Assembly (NCBI GenBank): GCA_031282355.1
Contig: JAITDW010000001.1
Coordinates: 178,893 to 242,892 of the forward strand
Direction: 5' to 3'
DNA from: Candidatus Endomicrobiellum neotermitis
Lineage (GTDB): Bacteria; Elusimicrobiota; Endomicrobiia; Endomicrobiales; Endomicrobiaceae
Length of the DNA: 64,000 bases
Below are positions 17,727 to 26,424 of this stretch, in pieces. Position numbers and translations under genes: made by a program. Position 1 is the stretch's first letter, and the number at the start of each line of letters is the position of its first letter. The notes below the pieces were generated by a model that saw nothing but the letters and a program-made list of their open reading frames with translations, did no database searches and was not told the DNA's origin.

Positions 17727-19163
17727 ATGGAAAAATTGTTAAATGAGTTACCATCCTCAGACGTTGCTGCATATACTATAAAATCTGATATTAAAATCGA
17801 TGTAAAAGTTCCTGAACATTTAAAAAGAAGTATAAGTTTAGGGTTGCCTAGTATCACCGAGAATAATCTATTGAGACACTTTACAAATCTATCTAGAAAA
17901 AATTATGCTTTAAGTACTGTTTTTTATCCTTTAGGTTCATGTACAATGAAACATAACCCCTTGATAAACGAACGTATTGTCAAAAGTGAAGCTTTTAATT
18001 CTATACATCCTTATCAACCAACAGAAAGTTTACAAGGTGCTTTTGAAATAATGTATGGACTTGAGAAGGATTTATGTGAACTTACTGGAATGGATTATTT
18101 CTCTTTACAACAAGCTGCAGGAGCTCATGGAGAATTTGCAGGGCTATTAGTAATTGCAAAATATTTTAAATCAATAAAACAATCAAGAACTAAAATAATA
18201 ATACCTGATTCTGCACATGGTACAAATCCAGCTTCAGCATCTCTTGCAGGGTTTGAAATTATTTCTCTAAAATCAGAATCTGATGGCACTGTACTACCTG
18301 AAAAATTAAAAAAAATTTTAACTTCTGAAGTTGCAGCAGTTATGCTCACAGTCCCTAACACACTAGGAACTTTTGAAAAAAATATATTAGAAATATCAAA
18401 AATAGTGCATAAAAATGGAAGTCTTTTGTATTATGATGGCGCAAATTTAAACGCAGTTATGGGTATAGTAAAACCTGGCCATATGGGGTTTGATGTTATG
18501 CATATAAATCTTCACAAAACTTTTTCGGCACCGCACGGAGGTGGAGGGCCCGGTTCAGGACCAATTGGTGTTAAATCATTTTTAGAACCTTTTATACCTA
18601 TTCCAAGAATAGAGAAAAATAAATCTAAATTTACTCTAAATTATAAAAAATCTGAGAGTATAGGTAGATTAAAAAGTTTTTTTGGAAATTTCCATGTTAT
18701 TTTAAAAGCATATATTTATATAAAAGCACTAGGAGGAAAAGGATTAGTAAGTGTTTCTGAACAAGCGGTTTTAAACGCAAATTATATGCTTGCAAGATTA
18801 AGAAATAAAGTTGATATACCAGCTGGCGATAGGTGTATGCATGAGTTTGTGTTATCACCAAAATCGTTATTCAGAGACAATATTAAAACTTTAGATGTTG
18901 CAAAGAGACTTTTAGACTATAACTATTATGCTCCAACAATTTATTTTCCACTTATTGTTGAAGAGGCTATAATGATAGAACCAACTGAAACTGAATCTAA
19001 AGAAACACTTGATACATTTATTGATATTTTAAGTAAAATTCTCTTTGATGAAATAATAAAGGAGCCACAAAAAATCAAAGAAGCTCCTATTAATACAACT
19101 GTCTGCAGGTTAAATGAAGTTGAAGCAGCAAGGAACCCAATTTTAAAATGGAAAAAGCAATAA
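17727..19163 (+). CDS. gcvPB: Glycine dehydrogenase (decarboxylating) subunit 2
   Basis: This is the PLP-binding half of the split P protein, 478 residues from the ATG at 17727. GGTAGG lies upstream of that ATG, so the five extra codons from TTG in the track are probably untranslated. Motifs are FYPLGSCTMKHNP, PYQPTESLQGAFE and PDSAHGTNPASA. The lysine site HINLHKTFSAPHGGGGPGSGP carries the Schiff-base Lys. It acts with GcvPA and GcvH. A gcvT gene does not follow; the next gene is an ADP-heptose pathway enzyme. Confidence 0.96.
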   Translation: MEKLLNELPSSDVAAYTIKSDIKIDVKVPEHLKRSISLGLPSITENNLLRHFTNLSRKNYALSTVFYPLGSCTMKHNPLINERIVKSEAFNSIHPYQPTESLQGAFEIMYGLEKDLCELTGMDYFSLQQAAGAHGEFAGLLVIAKYFKSIKQSRTKIIIPDSAHGTNPASASLAGFEIISLKSESDGTVLPEKLKKILTSEVAAVMLTVPNTLGTFEKNILEISKIVHKNGSLLYYDGANLNAVMGIVKPGHMGFDVMHINLHKTFSAPHGGGGPGSGPIGVKSFLEPFIPIPRIEKNKSKFTLNYKKSESIGRLKSFFGNFHVILKAYIYIKALGGKGLVSVSEQAVLNANYMLARLRNKVDIPAGDRCMHEFVLSPKSLFRDNIKTLDVAKRLLDYNYYAPTIYFPLIVEEAIMIEPTETESKETLDTFIDILSKILFDEIIKEPQKIKEAPINTTVCRLNEVEAARNPILKWKKQ

Positions 19164-19213
19164 AGTGATTGTTTATAAAGTGCCTTCATATTTACAGAAT
19201 AATTAGTTATGAA

Positions 19214-19696
19214 ATGAAAATATTAAAGTATAAAAAACAAAAAATAGTAAAAAAAGAAATAAAGATAGAAAAACTTAAGAGCATCGGAAAACAGATAGTA
19301 TTTACAAACGGATGTTTTGATTTGATCCATCTTGGGCATATTGTCCTTTTAGAAAAAGCAAAAAGTTTTGGTGACATTTTAATAGTTGCAATTAATTCAG
19401 ATAAATCTTTGAGTAATTTAAAAGGAGCTAAAAGACCATTAGTTAAAGAAAATGAAAGAGCTAAAATCCTTTTATCCTTGAAATTCGTAGATTATGTTAT
19501 TATATTTGATGAACAGACTCCAGAAAATATTTTAGAAAAATTACGCCCTGATATTTTAGTAAAAGGTCAAGATTATGAATTTTCAGAAATAGTTGGTAGA
19601 AAATATGTAAAAAAAATTTACAGAGTTCCCATTGTAAAAAATAAGTCAACAACAAATTTAATAAATTTAATAGTAAAAAGATATAGTTATAAATAG
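19214..19696 (+). CDS. rfaE2: D-glycero-beta-D-manno-heptose 1-phosphate adenylyltransferase (RfaE2/HldE C-domain)
   Basis: This cytidylyltransferase-fold protein has the nucleotide-binding HxGH-type motif FTNGCFDLIHLGHIVLLEKA and the segments AINSDKSLSNLKG and RPLVKENERAKIL. D-I-L-V-K-G-Q-D-Y follows near the end. It makes ADP-heptose, the donor used by heptosyltransferases, two of which lie at 32.6-35.2 kb. Only the adenylyltransferase half is present; the sugar kinase half must be separate. The track starts at a TTG (19169). I prefer the ATG at 19214, which gives 160 residues, the normal stand-alone size. Neither start has a clear ribosome site. It sits between gcvPB and thiD2. Confidence 0.88.
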   Translation: MKILKYKKQKIVKKEIKIEKLKSIGKQIVFTNGCFDLIHLGHIVLLEKAKSFGDILIVAINSDKSLSNLKGAKRPLVKENERAKILLSLKFVDYVIIFDEQTPENILEKLRPDILVKGQDYEFSEIVGRKYVKKIYRVPIVKNKSTTNLINLIVKRYSYK

Positions 19697-19726
19697 AAAA
19701 ATAAAAATTTATTATACATTAATTCA

Positions 19727-20212
19727 ATGTCAAAATCAGTCAACTATACGTATACAGATTATTTTAAACAAAAAAATAGAATTAAAAGAGTTATTGATGT
19801 TAATTTGAATCGGTGTCGTGAAGGACTAAGAGTTGTTGAAGATACCTTACGTTTTGTATTAAATGATGAAATTTTTTGCAAAAAAATACGTACTATTCGT
19901 CATAATGTTGATAGAGTTTTTAGAGAAAAATACGTAGAATTTATACAAGAAAGAAATTCTTTTGATGACATAGGCAGACAATTTCTTGAAATCTCTAAAA
20001 AGGAATTGCATAGTTTATTAATTGCAAATTTTAAGCGCGTTCAAGAATCTTTAAGAGTTTTAGAAGAATACTGTAAAATATTTAATAATCCTATAATATC
20101 TATGCATTTTAAAAAAGAAAGATATGCTATGTATATGATAGAAAAATCAGTTTATTTAAAATATAGTTTTCTTTTAGGCAAAAAGGTTAAAGAGGTAATA
20201 AAATGGGATTAA
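19727..20212 (+). CDS. thiD2: Stand-alone ThiD2-type HMP-phosphate kinase
   Basis: The 161-residue protein is dominated by IDVNLNRCREGLRVVEDTLRFVLND...IRHNVDR and NFKRVQESLRVLEEYCKIF. This is the helical domain known as ThiD2, which is fused to the N-terminus of ThiE in many cyanobacteria and other bacteria. ThiD2 is described as a monofunctional kinase that phosphorylates hydroxymethylpyrimidine phosphate to the diphosphate. Here it is free-standing and overlaps the start of thiC by 10 bp, so the two steps making HMP-PP are translationally coupled. The identification rests on pattern recognition plus context; ThiE itself is not in the window. Confidence 0.8.
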   Translation: MSKSVNYTYTDYFKQKNRIKRVIDVNLNRCREGLRVVEDTLRFVLNDEIFCKKIRTIRHNVDRVFREKYVEFIQERNSFDDIGRQFLEISKKELHSLLIANFKRVQESLRVLEEYCKIFNNPIISMHFKKERYAMYMIEKSVYLKYSFLLGKKVKEVIKWD

Positions 20213-21474
20213 TAGAAGACGTCCAAAACAACGAAGATGTTTATTTAATAAAAGACATCGCACAAGCAGAAAATTTGAATGAAAAAATTATAAGAGATGG
20301 AATTATTTCAGGAACAATTGTTGTTCCAAAAAATATTAATAGAAAGTCTCAAAAAATTGTAGCTATTGGAGAAGGACTAAGAACAAAAATTAATGCTAAT
20401 ATAGGTACCTCTCCAGAGCATGTTGATATTGCAAAAGAACTTGAAAAACTTGATATTGCTATTAAAGCTGGTGCTGATACAATAATGGATTTATCTACAG
20501 GCGGTAATTTAACACAAATAAGGAAAGAGATACTTGCAATGTCCACTGTTCAGGTAGGGACTGTCCCAATTTATGAAGCTGTCTGTAAAACCATTGCAAA
20601 AGGTAAAAAAATATTTGAGATTGATAAAGAGCTGTTATTTGACATTATAGAAGAACAAGCTCAACAAGGTGTAGATTTCATAACCACTCACTGTGGAATC
20701 AATAAAGCTAACGTTGATATATTAAATCGTCAAGGACGTCGTATTACTGGTGTTGTAAGTAGAGGTGGATCTTTCTTAGTAAAATACATAAATGCGACAG
20801 GAAATGAAAATCCACTATTTGAAGAGTTCGATAGGTTATTAAAAATAGCAAAAAAATATGATGTTACTTTGAGTTTAGGTGATGGATTTAGACCTGGATG
20901 CTCTTCAGACGCTTCTGATAGTTTACAACTCGCAGAACTTTCAGTGTTAGGTGATCTTGTATTAGAAGCTAGAAAGGCGCGTGTTCAATCTATGATAGAA
21001 GGTCCAGGTCATGTCCCTATAAACCATATTAAAGCGAATGTAATTATCTCAAAAAAATTAGGACATGGTGCGCCACTTTATTTTTTAGGGCCACTTGTAA
21101 CTGATATAGCTCCAGGGTACGATCATATAACATCAGCAATTGGTGGTGCATTAGCAGCTTCTTATGGTGTTGATTTTATATGCTATGTTACTCCAGCCGA
21201 ACACTTGAGACTTCCTAATGTTCAAGATGTTTATGACGGAGTTATAGCTGCAAGAATTGCAGGACATGCTGCAGATATTGCTAAAAATATCAGTGGTGCT
21301 ATTGAACGCGATAATGCAATATCAAAATGGCGTAAAATGAGAAATTGGGAAAAACAAAAGGAATATTGCATAGATCCTATAAAATTTACAGAAGAAAGAG
21401 CTAAATCATGCACACAACGAGAAGATGTATGTACGATGTGCGGAAAATTTTGTGCTATGACAGATGACGAATAA
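20203..21474 (+). CDS. thiC: Phosphomethylpyrimidine synthase ThiC (short form)
   Basis: ThiC converts aminoimidazole ribotide to HMP phosphate with a 4Fe-4S cluster and SAM. At 423 residues it is the short form lacking the N-terminal extension of proteobacterial enzymes. Conserved stretches are NANIGTSPEH, DTIMDLSTGGNL and FITTHCGIN. SRGGSF, GDGFRPGCSSDA, MIEGPGHVP and GPLVTDIAPGYDHITSAIGGA follow. The C-terminal cluster motif reads CTMCGKFC (C-x2-C-x3-C). The ATG overlaps the end of thiD2, which supports coupled synthesis. A weak hairpin plus T-run follows the stop. No TPP riboswitch is seen upstream of the pair, where the gap is only 30 bp. Confidence 0.96.
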   Translation: MGLIEDVQNNEDVYLIKDIAQAENLNEKIIRDGIISGTIVVPKNINRKSQKIVAIGEGLRTKINANIGTSPEHVDIAKELEKLDIAIKAGADTIMDLSTGGNLTQIRKEILAMSTVQVGTVPIYEAVCKTIAKGKKIFEIDKELLFDIIEEQAQQGVDFITTHCGINKANVDILNRQGRRITGVVSRGGSFLVKYINATGNENPLFEEFDRLLKIAKKYDVTLSLGDGFRPGCSSDASDSLQLAELSVLGDLVLEARKARVQSMIEGPGHVPINHIKANVIISKKLGHGAPLYFLGPLVTDIAPGYDHITSAIGGALAASYGVDFICYVTPAEHLRLPNVQDVYDGVIAARIAGHAADIAKNISGAIERDNAISKWRKMRNWEKQKEYCIDPIKFTEERAKSCTQREDVCTMCGKFCAMTDDE

Positions 21475-21495
21475 GTAATGTGAAAATAATAGGTT

Positions 21496-21519
21496 TGTTT
21501 TACAATATAAACATTTTTT
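21496..21519 (+). terminator. Weak putative terminator after thiC
   Basis: A five-bp stem TGTTT/AAACA with an eight-base loop is followed directly by TTTTTT. It is AT-only and so of low stability. Its position just after thiC and before an independent-looking transporter gene supports it. Confidence 0.35.
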
Positions 21520-21562
21520 ATACTACCTTTTTTTAAATTTAAATAGAAGAGGAAAATTAACG

Positions 21563-22864
21563 ATGGGTACAATAAAAGATTCATTTTCAGGAAAATGGGG
21601 TTTAATTTTCTCAGCTGCAGGCTCTGCAATAGGTTTAGGGAATATATGGTTATTCCCATACCGTTTAGCAGAATCTGGTGGGGCAACATTTATGATACCA
21701 TATATCATTTGTTTGTCTATTGTAGGGGTCATAGCAGTAATTGGTGAAATTAGCATTGGAAGACTTACAGGAACAGGCCCAGTTGGTGCTTTTAAAAAAG
21801 CTTTAGAATTACGTAAAAAAAATGGAAAAATTGGAGAATTTTTTGGTTGGATATGTGTTTCAGTTGCTTTAGTACAATCCGCTGGCTATATTTTAGTAGT
21901 ATCGTGGGTCATACGTTTCTTAGTTGGATCTTTTGTAGGTACTACATTTAATGCGTCTAATAGTGCACAATATTTTTATTTAGTTGAACACACAGAAGAG
22001 TTTTTTTGGATATGTATAACAGTATTGATTGCGGCAGTTACTATAGCAAAAGGAGTTAAAAAAGGAATTGAAAAATCCTGTAAGCTTATGATTCCCGCAA
22101 TTATTGTTTTACTTTTATTTTTAGCTGTAAGGGTTGCTTTTTTACAAAATGCAGTAGAAGGGTATAAATATCTTTTTAGTCCAAAATGGAAATATCTATT
22201 TTACCCTAAAATTTGGATGTTAGCACTGGGACAAGTTTTTTATTCATTATCTCTTAGAGGGTCTACAGTTGTTGTTTATGGATCTTATACAAACAAGAGT
22301 GATAATATAGTTTCTTCAGCAAAACATATTGTTGCATTAGATACAATAGCTTCTATAATTGCATCTTTATTAATAATTCCAGCTGTGTTCGCTTTTGGCG
22401 AGAATTTAAATTCTGGCGAATCCCTTATGTTTATTACAATGCCAAATATTTTTAAAAATATAGCTTTCGGGCAGTTTCTTATGGTAATTTTTTTTACAGC
22501 AGTATTTTTTGCAGCATTAACTTCACTTGTAGGCATGCTTGAAGTTGTTATTGAAGTGTTACAAAGTAGGTTTAAAATAAACCGTATATTAGCAGTGTGT
22601 ATTGTTTCTGTGGTAACAGTGTTTATGTGTAATTTTTTTGTAGTTGGAAATATTAGAAAATTCATGGATGTTCTAGAATTACATTTGATACCTTTGTGTA
22701 CTTTAGTTTGTGGAATATTTATTTTTTGGATTGTTCCAGGTAATAAAGTTATCGAAGAAATACAGAGTGGACATCCAAAACCTCTCGGAAAATGGATTAT
22801 GCCTATGGGGCGTTATACTTTTTGTAGTATTATCATTTTACTTTACGTACTTAACGTATTATGA
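21563..22864 (+). CDS. Sodium-dependent transporter, SNF/NSS family
   Basis: The 433-residue polytopic protein has about eleven hydrophobic segments. It opens with the NSS signature FSAAGSAIGLGNIWLFPYRLAESGGATFMIPY (unwound TM1 with the sodium and substrate sites, then TM2). S-L-R-G-S-T-V-V-Y appears at the TM6 region and FAALTSLVGMLEV at TM8. Bacterial members import amino acids with Na+. The substrate cannot be told, and the preceding thiamine genes do not decide it. GAAGAGGA precedes the ATG. A hairpin follows the stop, so it is probably a monocistronic unit. Confidence 0.9.
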   Translation: MGTIKDSFSGKWGLIFSAAGSAIGLGNIWLFPYRLAESGGATFMIPYIICLSIVGVIAVIGEISIGRLTGTGPVGAFKKALELRKKNGKIGEFFGWICVSVALVQSAGYILVVSWVIRFLVGSFVGTTFNASNSAQYFYLVEHTEEFFWICITVLIAAVTIAKGVKKGIEKSCKLMIPAIIVLLLFLAVRVAFLQNAVEGYKYLFSPKWKYLFYPKIWMLALGQVFYSLSLRGSTVVVYGSYTNKSDNIVSSAKHIVALDTIASIIASLLIIPAVFAFGENLNSGESLMFITMPNIFKNIAFGQFLMVIFFTAVFFAALTSLVGMLEVVIEVLQSRFKINRILAVCIVSVVTVFMCNFFVVGNIRKFMDVLELHLIPLCTLVCGIFIFWIVPGNKVIEEIQSGHPKPLGKWIMPMGRYTFCSIIILLYVLNVL

Positions 22865-22878
22865 GATTTTTTTTGTTA

Positions 22879-22905
22879 AAAACAAAAATATTTAGTTTTT
22901 GTTTT
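22879..22905 (+). terminator. Inverted repeat after the SNF transporter gene
   Basis: AAAACAAAAA and TTTTTGTTTT form a perfect ten-bp stem around a seven-base loop, with the T-rich arm downstream. It is a possible bidirectional-type terminator, although all but one pair are A-T. Confidence 0.35.
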
Positions 22906-22981
22906 CTATGTTTTTGATTCTTTAGATTATAAATCTATGTTTTGTAAGGTATATATATTCTAAGGGGGAATAGATAAAAAG

Positions 22982-25108
22982 ATGATACAATCAATATACA
23001 ATTATTATGGTGAATTGGTATTTACAAAAAAAGTAATGGAACGGAAGTTGAGCAAAGTTATTTATAAAAAACTTGTAGCAGCTATTGATAATTTTGAATA
23101 TTTAGATCAATCAATAGCATCTGAGGTCGCGCATGCTATGAAAGAGTGGGCATTAGAAAATGGTGCAACACATTTTGCTCATTGGTTTCAACCTCAAAGA
23201 AGTACTACAGCACAAAAACATGATTCTTTTATAGATTATGGAGAAAATGGAGAAATAATAGAAAGATTTTCAGCTTCACAATTAGTACAATCAGAACCTG
23301 ATGCATCTTCTTTCCCTTCTGGAGGAATAAGATCGACATTTGAAGCAAGAGGATATACAGCCTGGGATCCTACATCTCCAGTATTTCTTCTAGAAGCTGG
23401 AAAAACAAAGACTTTAGTAATTCCTTCTGTTTTTCTTTCTTGGACCGGTGAAGTACTTGACCTTAAAACTCCTTTACTAAGATCTCTGATAACTTTAAAC
23501 GAAAAAGTTATAAAATTACAAAAATTATTAGGTAATAAAAATGTAAAACGCATAAAAGTCTCCGTAGGTATTGAACAAGAATACTTTCTTATTTCTAAAA
23601 AAATTGCAAGACTAAGACCAGATATCATCGTTACAGGAAGAACATTATTTGGTAGTAAAGCTGCTAAAGGACAGCAAATGGAAGATCATTATTTTGGGAA
23701 CATTAAAGAAAATATTTTAGAGTTTATGGAAGATGTTGATCATGAACTTTATCGCAAAGGTATCCCTGTAAAAACTAGACATAATGAAGTAGCACCTAAT
23801 CAATTCGAATTAGCTCCTCTTTATCAAGATATAAATTTAGCGATAGATAATAATTTGCAAACAATGGAAATTCTTAAAAAAATTGCTGATAAACATGATA
23901 TGATTGCTATTTTACATGAAAAACCATTTGCTGGAGTAAATGGGTCAGGGAAACATTTTAATTGGTCCATAGGTGATAATACCGGTGAAAATTATTTTGA
24001 GTCCTCTTCAAAGTCTCCACTTAAAAATATATCATTTGTTTTAGCTGTTAGTGCAGTATTGTTAGGAGTAAAAAAATTTGGTGGTGTTTTGAGAGCGAGC
24101 ATTGCAAATGCTGGGAATGATTATAGACTTGGAACGAATGAAGCTCCTCCAGCAATAATGTCTATATATTTAGGTGAATTCGTAGATAAACTTTTAAACT
24201 CAATAGAAAAATCAAGTAAAATAGATGAAAAAGAAGTAAATGAGATTACATTAGGAGTACGAAATTTACCAAAAGTTAATAAAGACTACTCAGATAGAAA
24301 TAGAACTTCTCCTATTGCTTTTACAGGAAATAAATTTGAATTTAGAGCACTTGGATCTTCATCGAATCCATCAGAAATAGGGACTATACTAAATTTATTA
24401 ACTGCTTATGGATTCGATGAGATATATAAAAGAATTACACTAAAAGAAAAAATAAGTAATACAGAAGAAAACGATATAAAAAAGAAAGCTTTAGGAGTTG
24501 TAAAAGAAATTATTATAGAAACAAAAGGAATAAGATTTGAGAGAAATGGATATTCAGATGATTGGTATAAAGAAGCTACTAAACGTAAATTGCCTAATGC
24601 AAAAAATACTCCAGAAGCATTAAAATTTTTCCTTGACATTGATGTTGTAAAAACTTTTGCAGAATATAATATATTGAGCAAAAGAGAATTAATGTCGAAA
24701 GTAGAGATTAAGCTTGAGAATTATATAAAAACAAAAGAAATAGAATACAAATATGCAATAAAAATTGTAAATACTTTGATACTCCCATCAATTATTAAGC
24801 AAATAAATATGCTAGTTAATACAAAAAAAAATTTAAATGAGTTAAATATAAAAACAGTTTCACTAACAAATGAAATTGAAGTTTTGGCTAACTTATACGA
24901 TAAAATAAAGGAGTATACAATAAATTTAGAGAGTTTCCTCTTTGAAAATGAAAAACATCAAATACTTCATAAAATTGCTGAAGGTTTTGCAACAAAAGGT
25001 ACAGAAATTTTAATGAATTTGAGAAAAAATGTTGATAGTGCTGAAGACTTAGTAGCAGATGAATACTGGCCTATAGCAAGTTATCAAGATTTGTTGAATG
25101 CTTTTTAA
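22982..25108 (+). CDS. glnN: Glutamine synthetase type III
   Basis: At 708 residues this is the large GSIII subunit, not the ~450-residue GSI. The GSIII-type N-domain (HWFQPQRSTTAQKHDSF, FSASQLVQSEPDASSFPSGG) is followed by the catalytic beta-grasp region. There, VGIEQEYFLI holds the metal-binding glutamates, and TRHNEVAPNQFELAP, KPFAGVNGSGKHFNWS and NRTSPIAFTGNKFEFRALGSS follow. A helical C-terminus completes it. GSIII makes glutamine from glutamate, ammonia and ATP as dodecamers; the family is typical of Bacteroidetes, cyanobacteria and several anaerobic phyla. A strong AAGGGGGAA lies before the ATG. It stands alone between the transporter and tRNA-Ser. Confidence 0.96.
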   Translation: MIQSIYNYYGELVFTKKVMERKLSKVIYKKLVAAIDNFEYLDQSIASEVAHAMKEWALENGATHFAHWFQPQRSTTAQKHDSFIDYGENGEIIERFSASQLVQSEPDASSFPSGGIRSTFEARGYTAWDPTSPVFLLEAGKTKTLVIPSVFLSWTGEVLDLKTPLLRSLITLNEKVIKLQKLLGNKNVKRIKVSVGIEQEYFLISKKIARLRPDIIVTGRTLFGSKAAKGQQMEDHYFGNIKENILEFMEDVDHELYRKGIPVKTRHNEVAPNQFELAPLYQDINLAIDNNLQTMEILKKIADKHDMIAILHEKPFAGVNGSGKHFNWSIGDNTGENYFESSSKSPLKNISFVLAVSAVLLGVKKFGGVLRASIANAGNDYRLGTNEAPPAIMSIYLGEFVDKLLNSIEKSSKIDEKEVNEITLGVRNLPKVNKDYSDRNRTSPIAFTGNKFEFRALGSSSNPSEIGTILNLLTAYGFDEIYKRITLKEKISNTEENDIKKKALGVVKEIIIETKGIRFERNGYSDDWYKEATKRKLPNAKNTPEALKFFLDIDVVKTFAEYNILSKRELMSKVEIKLENYIKTKEIEYKYAIKIVNTLILPSIIKQINMLVNTKKNLNELNIKTVSLTNEIEVLANLYDKIKEYTINLESFLFENEKHQILHKIAEGFATKGTEILMNLRKNVDSAEDLVADEYWPIASYQDLLNAF

Positions 25109-25119
25109 TAAAAAGTTTT

Positions 25120-25208
25120 GGAGAGATGGCCGAGTATGGTTTAAGGCGCAGTTTTGGAAAAACTGTTTACTTGAAAGAGTAACTAGGGTTCAAATCCCTA
25201 TCTCTCCG
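25120..25208 (+). tRNA. tRNA-Ser(GGA)
   Basis: The acceptor GGAGAGA/TCTCTCC with discriminator G and a long variable arm identifies serine. The loop TTGGAAA between CAGTT and AACTG gives GGA. It shares its acceptor stem with tRNA-Ser(UGA) at 2151-2236. CCA is not encoded. Confidence 0.95.
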
Positions 25209-25261
25209 TTTCTGTTTCTTAGTATAAATAGAATTTACAATTATAAGAGATATGTAACACA

Positions 25262-25334
25262 AGCCGATGAGAGGATTTGCACCTCCGACCTATTGCTTAC
25301 GAGGCAATTGCTCTTCCTCCTGAGCTACATCGGC
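25262..25334 (-). tRNA. tRNA-Thr(CGU)
   Basis: The acceptor is GCCGATG/CATCGGC. The anticodon stem ATTGC/GCAAT holds loop CTCGTAA, so the anticodon is CGU. The T arm is GGAGG-TGCAAAT-CCTCT. CCA is not encoded. Confidence 0.94.
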
Positions 25335-25358
25335 ATTACCATCAATCCACAAAAAAAA

Positions 25359-25430
25359 CTCCGACGGCTGGACTCGAACCAACAACCAATCGGTTAACAG
25401 CCGATCGCTCTACCATTGAGCTACGTCGGA
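25359..25430 (-). tRNA. tRNA-Asn(GUU)
   Basis: The acceptor is TCCGACG/CGTCGGA with discriminator G. Anticodon stem ATCGG/CCGAT with loop CTGTTAA gives GUU. It is 24 bp from tRNA-Thr on the same strand, so the pair is probably one transcript. Confidence 0.94.
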
Positions 25431-25479
25431 ATAATTTGTATTATATTACTGAAATTCTATTTTAAAATATCTTTAGATA

Positions 25480-26403
25480 CTATACTGCTGCTTTCAATTG
25501 TAACGAATTCCATTCTTTATCAACATTACTTTGTATTTCATCAATAATATTAGCATTACTACTATTAAAAAGATGTTTAAATCGTCCTTGCATTTTTAGA
25601 AATTCTGTTACAGATTTCTTTTTCTGAGGTATAACATTTATTTTATATACTCCTTTTTCAACTTCATAAGATGGCCATATACAAGTTTCAACAGCAAGCC
25701 TTGCAACTTCCATTGTATCCTTTGGATCATAATTCCATCCCAATCTACACGGTGTAAGCACGTTTATAAATGATGGTCCATTGATAGATAAAGCTTTTTG
25801 TACTTTTTGCATGAAGTCATTCCAATTTCCAACATAACTCTGAGCAACATATGGAATATTATGGGCTATTATAATTTGCGTTAAATTTTTTCTATACTGT
25901 TCTTTACCTTGTCGAATTTTACCTACTGGAGCAGTCGTGGTATGTGCCCCTTTTGGAGTTGCACTAGATCTTTGAATCCCAGTATTCATATATGCTTCAT
26001 TATTGTAACATATATATAGCATTCTATGACCCCTTTCCATAGCACCAGATAAAGACTGTAACCCTATATCATATGTCCCTCCATCTCCACCAAAAGCTAT
26101 AAATCTAATGTCATCTTTTATTTTCCCTTGAGTTTTTAAACTTTTGTATGCTGATTCAACACCACTACATGTTGCTGCAGAATTTTCAAATGCACTATGA
26201 AAAAAAGGAACTTTCCATGCGGTATACGGGAAAATCGTAGTAGAAACTTCCAAGCAACCAGTTGCACTTGTGACAACTACATTAGTGTTCCCAACAGCTA
26301 TCAATGTTTGTCTTACAAGTGCTCCTACAGCACATCCAGCACAAAGACGATGTCCAGGAGTTATTCGCTCAACATTTTTACTTAATTCTTTTAAACTAAC
26401 CAT
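25480..26403 (-). CDS. porB: Pyruvate:ferredoxin oxidoreductase beta subunit
   Basis: This is the 307-residue TPP-binding subunit. The N-terminal GHRLCAGCAVG has cluster cysteines. The TPP/Mg motif is GGDGGTYDIGLQSLSGA, with N-x-A-Y-M-N-T-G following and FINVLTPCRLGW near the C-terminus. It is the last gene of the porC-porD-porA-porB cluster, with 21 bp between it and porA. The complex oxidises pyruvate to acetyl-CoA and CO2 while reducing ferredoxin. Substrate choice between pyruvate and other 2-oxoacids is inferred from the gamma subunit's GPERMGAPV motif and the four-gene layout. Confidence 0.93.
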   Translation of the reverse strand: MVSLKELSKNVERITPGHRLCAGCAVGALVRQTLIAVGNTNVVVTSATGCLEVSTTIFPYTAWKVPFFHSAFENSAATCSGVESAYKSLKTQGKIKDDIRFIAFGGDGGTYDIGLQSLSGAMERGHRMLYICYNNEAYMNTGIQRSSATPKGAHTTTAPVGKIRQGKEQYRKNLTQIIIAHNIPYVAQSYVGNWNDFMQKVQKALSINGPSFINVLTPCRLGWNYDPKDTMEVARLAVETCIWPSYEVEKGVYKINVIPQKKKSVTEFLKMQGRFKHLFNSSNANIIDEIQSNVDKEWNSLQLKAAV

Positions 26404-26424
26404 TTTTAAAATCTCCTAAAAACT

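Noticed and set aside
19697-19726. TPP riboswitch before thiD2-thiC
   Set aside because: The gap upstream is only 30 bp, too short for the aptamer, and no THI-box sequence is visible nearby.
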